Assembly: GCA_007121485.1 (NCBI GenBank)
Contig: SKKM01000018.1
Span: 1 to 5,630, forward strand
Reading direction: 5' to 3'
Length of the DNA: 5,630 bases
DNA from: Wenzhouxiangella sp.
GTDB taxonomy: Bacteria; Pseudomonadota; Gammaproteobacteria; Xanthomonadales; Wenzhouxiangellaceae
Both the position numbers and the translations under genes were made by a program. This document shows, in pieces, positions 1 to 5,630 of this stretch (position 1 is the first letter of the stretch; each line of letters begins with the position of its first letter). The notes under the pieces are model-generated. The model was not told the origin of the DNA, did not search any database, and was given only the letters and a program-made list of their open reading frames with translations.

Positions 1-509
1 AGGGCCGCTTCGATCCTGAACGCCATGTGCTGCTCGACAACCAGGTGCGCATGAATCACCCGGGCGTGCACGTGATCACACCGTTCACGCTGGCCAACGG
101 CGACACGCTCATGGTCAACCGGGGCTGGCAGCCCTGGGACCGACGCAGCGCTCAGTTGCCCGAGTTTCCCACCCCCGAGTCGCCGCTCGAGATCAGCGGT
201 CGCGTCAGCGAGCCGCCACGGGTGGGTTTTCAACTCGGCGCGCCCTTGCCGCTGGACGCCAACTCCTGGCCGAACCTGATGACCTACTACGACACCGACC
301 TGATCAGCAGCGCCCTGGGCCTGGAGCTGGTGGACCGGGTGCTGCTGCTGGACCCCGACCACCCCGCACACCTGAGCGGGGATGCCTGGCCCGCCGTCAA
401 CATGGGTCCCGAGCGCCACATCGGCTATGCCGTGCAGTGGGCCAGCATCGGCACCGCCGTGCTGCTGATCTGGATATTCCTCACCTACAGAAACTGGCGG
501 CGCCGATGA
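1..509 (+). CDS. surf1: SURF1-family cytochrome c oxidase assembly protein (5'-truncated by window edge)
   Basis: This is the C-terminal part of a SURF1 (Shy1-type) protein, an inner-membrane factor that helps insert heme A into subunit I of aa3-type cytochrome oxidase. The frame is open from base 3, giving 168 residues before the TGA at 507-509. The family is usually about 240-250 residues, so roughly 70-80 N-terminal residues, including the first membrane helix, lie outside the window. The GTG at 27 is an internal valine, not a start, because family similarity continues upstream of it (GRFDPERHVLLDNQ). Visible hallmarks are the LLDNQ segment, the PF..ANGDTLMVNRGW block (NRGW at 117-128), and the C-terminal HIGYAVQW motif. 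That motif leads into a second membrane helix and a short basic tail (RNWRRR). The periplasmic domain lies between the two helices. The stop overlaps the next start by ATGA, suggesting translational coupling. Family assignment is confident; the specific role is inferred from the family and the neighbouring ctaA and ctaB. Confidence 0.93.
   Translation, partial: GRFDPERHVLLDNQVRMNHPGVHVITPFTLANGDTLMVNRGWQPWDRRSAQLPEFPTPESPLEISGRVSEPPRVGFQLGAPLPLDANSWPNLMTYYDTDLISSALGLELVDRVLLLDPDHPAHLSGDAWPAVNMGPERHIGYAVQWASIGTAVLLIWIFLTYRNWRRR
506..509 (+). other. ATGA stop/start overlap (SURF1 to Sco-like gene)
   Basis: The ATG of the Sco-like gene (506-508) overlaps the TGA of SURF1 (507-509). The bases before it (GGCGGCGCCG) contain no good Shine-Dalgarno sequence, so translation probably depends on ribosomes finishing SURF1. 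This is an inference from the arrangement. Confidence 0.75.
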
Positions 510-1090
510 ACAACAAACTGGCCCTGATCGCCGTATTCCTGGTCTTCCTGTTGCCGGTGATGACCGCGACGCTGATGCACAGCGAGTGGTTCGACTGGCA
601 ACCGGCAAGCATGCGCAACCACGGCGAACTCGTGCAGCCGGTGCTGCCGGTCCGCGACTTCGAGATCACCCTCACCAGCGACACCGGGGCGGAAGCGATC
701 AGCCGCGATGCGCTGCTGGATCGCTGGATGCTGGTCTACTACCACCCGACCGGCTGCGCCGAGGCCTGCCTCGAGAATCTCTACTGGCTGCGCCAGGTCC
801 GCCGCGCCCAGGATCGCCACCAGCCCGATGTCGGCCTGGTGTTCGCCGCGCGCGAGCCGGCCGGCACGGAAACACGCGAGCAGATCCTGGGGCTGGCCGA
901 TGACTTCCTGATTCTAGCCGGACCCGAGGCAGAACCTTTCTGGAACCAGCTGCCGGGCGAAGCTGTGAACGCGGCGTTCTTCATCCTTGACCCAGCGGGC
1001 AATATAATATTGCGCTATCCCGAAGACGCAGATCACAACGGCATTCGCCGTGATTTACGGCGTCTTTTGACCTGGACCCAGAGAGATTGA
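506..1090 (+). CDS. Membrane-anchored Sco-like thioredoxin-fold protein of the cytochrome oxidase cluster
   Basis: This 194-residue protein occupies the slot between SURF1 and ctaA where Pseudomonas-type oxidase clusters carry a conserved 'hypothetical transmembrane protein'. Residues 5-23 form one hydrophobic helix after a short MNNK start, so the rest (about 25-194) is probably periplasmic. A thioredoxin/Sco-like core follows: a strand-rich start at 48-56, then WMLVYYHPTGCAEAC, where C84 and C88 form a CxxxC pair. The LYWLRQVRRA helix (92-101) comes next, then the FFILDPAGNIILRYP block (158-172), and an amphipathic end with the DLRRLL motif. In true Sco proteins a copper-binding histidine precedes the last strand. 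Here that region reads GEAVNAAFF and has no histidine. The role is probably thiol reduction or a copper-related step in oxidase maturation, inferred from context and fold. I chose ATG 506 because it overlaps the SURF1 stop and directly precedes the helix. An in-frame ATG at 437 would add 23 unlikely residues inside SURF1. No strong ribosome site is visible. Confidence 0.82.
   Translation: MNNKLALIAVFLVFLLPVMTATLMHSEWFDWQPASMRNHGELVQPVLPVRDFEITLTSDTGAEAISRDALLDRWMLVYYHPTGCAEACLENLYWLRQVRRAQDRHQPDVGLVFAAREPAGTETREQILGLADDFLILAGPEAEPFWNQLPGEAVNAAFFILDPAGNIILRYPEDADHNGIRRDLRRLLTWTQRD
980..1013 (+). promoter_or_regulatory. Candidate internal promoter upstream of ctaA (TATAAT in an AT-rich palindrome)
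   Basis: Inside the 3' end of the Sco-like gene, bases 999-1013 (GCAATATAATATTGC) form a perfect inverted repeat with 7-bp arms around a single A. They contain an exact TATAAT at 1003-1008. A TTCATC at 980-985, matching three of six positions of the sigma-70 -35 box, sits at the ideal 17-nt spacing. A better TTGACC at 987-992 is too close (10 nt). Transcription would begin near 1015, about 95 nt before ctaA. The AT-rich patch is striking in this GC-rich region, but it is also coding sequence. This is only a candidate site. Confidence 0.3.
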
Positions 1091-1094
1091 CGCT

Positions 1095-1100
1095 AGGGAA
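1095..1100 (+). promoter_or_regulatory. Ribosome binding site of ctaA
   Basis: AGGGAA lies in the only sizeable intergenic gap of the window (1091-1110), 10 nt before the ATG at 1111. It supports that start. It also means ctaA can be translated independently of the upstream genes. Confidence 0.5.
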
Positions 1101-1110
1101 CCCCTGACGC

Positions 1111-2112
1111 ATGAGTCGAACCGCGTACAACCGCCTGACCCTGTTCGCCTGCATCCTGACCTTTGTCGTCATCGTCCTCGGTGCGTGGGTGCGCCTGACC
1201 GATGCCGGCCTGGGCTGCCCGGACTGGCCCGGATGCTACGGGCACCTGACCTGGCCGTCCAGCCCCGAGACGATCGCCGTCGCCGACCAGGTGCGCGCCG
1301 ACCGGGCGGTCGACGTCGGCGCCGCCATCCGCGAAATGGTGCATCGATACGCAGCAGGCATCCTTGGTCTGATCGTGCTGGCCCTGGCCATCCTGGCGTG
1401 GAAGCGCAGGCGCGAGCCTGGACAGCCGGTCAAGCTGCCGTTGTTGCTGCTGGCGCTGATCATCTTCCAGTCGGCCCTGGGTGCATGGACGGTGACCCTG
1501 CTGCTCAAACCCGCCATCGTGCTGGCCCACCTGGCCGGCGGCATGTTGACCTTCAGCCTGCTCGTGCTGCTGTACCTGCGCACCCGGGAGAAGCAGCCGC
1601 GCCCCAACCTGCCGCAGCGCAAGCTCGGTCTCGCCCTCAACCTCGCGCTTCTGGTTCTGATCGTGCAGATCCTGCTCGGGGGCTGGGTCAGCACCAACTA
1701 CGCCGCGCTGGCCTGCCCCGATTTTCCGCAGTGTACGGGCCAGTGGTGGCCCGAGACCGATTTCCGCGAGGGCTTCACCCTGTGGCGGGGCGTGGGCGTG
1801 GACTTCGAAGGCGGAATCCTGGATCAGGAAGCGCGCGTGGCCATCCACATGGCGCATCGGATCGGCGCCCTGGGCGTCATCGCGGTGTTCGGCTGGCTGT
1901 TGCTGAAGCTGTTCAGGACGCCGGGGCTGGCAGCTCCAGCCGCGGTGCTGGCCACGCTCTTGACCGTGCAGATCAGCTTCGGCATCCTCAACGTGGTGCT
2001 GAGCCTGCCTCTCAGCATTGCCGTGGCCCATAACGGCATGGCCGCCCTGCTTCTCGGAAGCATGGTGTACCTGTTGCATCGAACCCGACTTCCCGCAGGA
2101 CAGCCGACATGA
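1111..2112 (+). CDS. ctaA: Heme A synthase (COX15/CtaA family)
   Basis: This inner-membrane enzyme oxidises the C8 methyl group of heme O to a formyl group, giving heme A for aa3-type oxidase. At 333 residues it has the usual length and eight hydrophobic helices (about 8-28, 78-97, 109-131, 136-157, 172-193, 244-267, 273-294, 301-322), arranged as two related four-helix halves. The first loop holds GAWVRLTDAGLGCPDWPGCYG, with the C36/C42 pair. The EMVHR motif follows, with glutamate 75 and heme-ligand histidine 78. The other expected heme histidines are H140 (LAHLAGG), H249 (in IHMAHR, with H246 close by) and H307 (VAHNG). A second cysteine pair, C202/C208, lies in the matching loop of the second half, so this is the form with two disulfide-capable loops. 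The long loop after it (WWPETDFREGF...DFEGGILDQEAR) looks like that of proteobacterial members. The start at 1111 puts ten residues before helix one and has an AGGGAA site. All key residues appear intact. The gene overlaps ctaB by ATGA. Confidence 0.97.
   Translation: MSRTAYNRLTLFACILTFVVIVLGAWVRLTDAGLGCPDWPGCYGHLTWPSSPETIAVADQVRADRAVDVGAAIREMVHRYAAGILGLIVLALAILAWKRRREPGQPVKLPLLLLALIIFQSALGAWTVTLLLKPAIVLAHLAGGMLTFSLLVLLYLRTREKQPRPNLPQRKLGLALNLALLVLIVQILLGGWVSTNYAALACPDFPQCTGQWWPETDFREGFTLWRGVGVDFEGGILDQEARVAIHMAHRIGALGVIAVFGWLLLKLFRTPGLAAPAAVLATLLTVQISFGILNVVLSLPLSIAVAHNGMAALLLGSMVYLLHRTRLPAGQPT
2097..2112 (+). promoter_or_regulatory. Ribosome site and ATGA overlap at ctaA/ctaB junction
   Basis: AGGAC (2097-2101), within the last codons of ctaA, sits 7 nt before the ATG at 2109. 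That ATG shares bases with the ctaA stop codon (2110-2112). The overlap suggests the two heme-modifying enzymes are translationally coupled; the real Shine-Dalgarno match also fixes the ctaB start. Confidence 0.65.
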
Positions 2113-3011
2113 CGACCCAAGCGCTGGTGCAAACTCGCCTGAGTACCTTTCTCGCGGTCTGCAAGCTGCGCGTGGTCAGCCTGATCGTCTTCACCGCGGT
2201 GGTCGGCATGGCCCTGGCAACCCCGGGCCTGGTGCCGTTTTCCGCCTGGTTCTGGGGCACCCTGGGAATCGGCATGGCCGCAGCGGGTGCAGCCGCCATC
2301 AATCACCTGCTTGACGCGCGCACCGACGGCATTATGCTGCGCACCCGCAACCGGCCGCTGCCGCAGGGTCAGCTCAACGAGCGCCAGGTACTGGCTTTCG
2401 CCATGTTGCTGGCCGCCGCCTCGATGCTGATCCTCACCGTCTTCGTCAACCCGCTGACCGCCGTGCTGACGTTTTTCAGCCTGATCGGTTACGCGGTGAT
2501 CTACACGGTGTTTCTCAAGCGCGCCACGCCGCAGAACATCGTGATCGGCGGCGCGGCCGGCGCTGCCCCACCGCTGCTGGGCTGGGTCGCCGTGACCGGC
2601 GACATCCATGCTCATGCGCTGATCCTGTTCCTGATCATCTTCGTCTGGACGCCGCCGCATTTCTGGGCCCTGGCGATCTACCGCCGCCACGACTACGCCG
2701 CCGCCGACGTACCCATGCTGCCGGTCACGCACGGACCGCGCTACACGCGCTGGCAGATCCTGTTCTACAGCATCATCCTGACCCTGGTCTGCCTGCTGCC
2801 GTGGCTGGTCGGAATGAGCGGGATGGTCTACCTGGTCGGCTCGCTGATCCTCAACATCGGCTTCCTCGGCTATGCGATCGCCTTGCTGCGCTCCGACGAC
2901 GAGCAGCTGCCGATGCAGATGTTCAACTACTCCATCATCCACCTGATGACGCTGTTCGCCTTTCTGCTACTCGACCACTACCTGCCACCCACACTGACCC
3001 AGGTGCTCTGA
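2109..3011 (+). CDS. ctaB: Protoheme IX farnesyltransferase (heme O synthase, UbiA prenyltransferase family)
   Basis: CtaB (also named CyoE, or COX10 in mitochondria) transfers the farnesyl group of farnesyl diphosphate to the vinyl group of heme B, making heme O, the substrate of the neighbouring CtaA. The 300-residue length is normal. The first polyprenyl-diphosphate-binding motif is complete: N65, D69 and D73 followed by M76 and the RTRNRPLP block (78-85). The family signature YTVFLKRATPQNIVIGGAAGAAPPLLGW spans 132-159. The second aspartate region, WTPPHFWALAIYRRHDY...DVPMLPV, spans 180-206 with D195 and D200. Around nine hydrophobic helices are visible, the last three near 215-235, 239-260 and 272-291. 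Heme O may also be used directly by a bo-type quinol oxidase, but a ctaA immediately upstream points to heme A as the main product. No oddities or truncation are seen. It ends 4 nt before gcvP. Confidence 0.97.
   Translation: MTTQALVQTRLSTFLAVCKLRVVSLIVFTAVVGMALATPGLVPFSAWFWGTLGIGMAAAGAAAINHLLDARTDGIMLRTRNRPLPQGQLNERQVLAFAMLLAAASMLILTVFVNPLTAVLTFFSLIGYAVIYTVFLKRATPQNIVIGGAAGAAPPLLGWVAVTGDIHAHALILFLIIFVWTPPHFWALAIYRRHDYAAADVPMLPVTHGPRYTRWQILFYSIILTLVCLLPWLVGMSGMVYLVGSLILNIGFLGYAIALLRSDDEQLPMQMFNYSIIHLMTLFAFLLLDHYLPPTLTQVL
3001..3005 (+). promoter_or_regulatory. Weak ribosome binding site of gcvP inside the end of ctaB
   Basis: AGGTG overlaps the last codons of ctaB and lies 10 nt before ATG 3016. 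Only 4 nt (3012-3015) separate the two genes, so there is no room for a terminator, a glycine riboswitch or a dedicated leader between them. Confidence 0.4.
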
Positions 3012-3015
3012 ATCC

Positions 3016-5630
<2,615 letters not shown>

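Noticed and set aside
27..509. Reading the SURF1 frame as a complete 160-residue gene starting at GTG 27.
   Set aside because: Family similarity continues upstream to base 3, and the protein would lack its first membrane helix. The gene simply begins before the window.
1067..1115. TTGACC at 1067-1072 and TTGACG at 1087-1092 as -35 boxes for a promoter just before ctaA.
   Set aside because: Neither has a recognisable -10 hexamer 16-18 nt downstream. The second would place the transcription start within the ctaA coding region.
1093..2942. Long minus-strand open frames opposite ctaA and ctaB (1093-2079 and 1824-2942).
   Set aside because: The Q-, H-, G- and D-rich translations have no membrane or domain pattern and mirror the hydrophobic codons of ctaA and ctaB. 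The two frames overlap each other, as shadows do.
3012..3015. A glycine riboswitch or terminator before gcvP.
   Set aside because: The gap is 4 nt and the preceding bases are conserved ctaB coding sequence, with no GC hairpin followed by a T run.

Overview
This is a GC-rich (roughly two thirds G+C by eye), gene-dense bacterial chromosomal window. All recognisable genes lie on the + strand, with almost no space between them. The order SURF1, small Sco-like membrane protein, ctaA, ctaB is the cytochrome c oxidase assembly block typical of gamma- and beta-proteobacterial aa3-oxidase clusters such as that of Pseudomonas. Together with a single-chain (fused) glycine dehydrogenase, this suggests a high-GC aerobic gammaproteobacterium. 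The assignment is inferred from gene order and protein style, and the genus cannot be named.

Layout: 1-509 is the 3' part of a SURF1-family gene that begins before the window. 506-1090 is a 194-residue membrane-anchored thioredoxin-fold protein with a CxxxC motif, overlapping SURF1 by ATGA. 1111-2112 is ctaA (heme A synthase). 2109-3011 is ctaB/cyoE (heme O synthase), again overlapping by ATGA. 3016-5630 is the first 871 codons of gcvP (glycine cleavage system P protein), which starts 4 nt after the ctaB stop and runs off the window's right edge. The longest non-coding stretch is 20 nt (1091-1110). I see no RNA gene, mobile element, CRISPR array or convincing terminator.

How the genes work together: CtaB farnesylates heme B to heme O, CtaA oxidises heme O to heme A, and SURF1 helps place heme A in subunit I of the oxidase. 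The small CxxxC protein probably assists assembly through thiol or copper chemistry. GcvP is metabolically unrelated: it decarboxylates glycine to feed one-carbon metabolism. It nevertheless sits in what looks like the same transcription unit.

This is mainly a conventional housekeeping locus and I found no clear new system. The points most worth a second look are: gcvP fused onto the heme A operon without gcvT or gcvH next to it; the Sco-like protein that keeps its cysteines but seems to lack the copper-binding histidine; a perfect TATAAT inside an AT-rich palindrome just upstream of ctaA, encoded by two consecutive rare ATA codons; and a few substitutions in GcvP at usually invariant positions.
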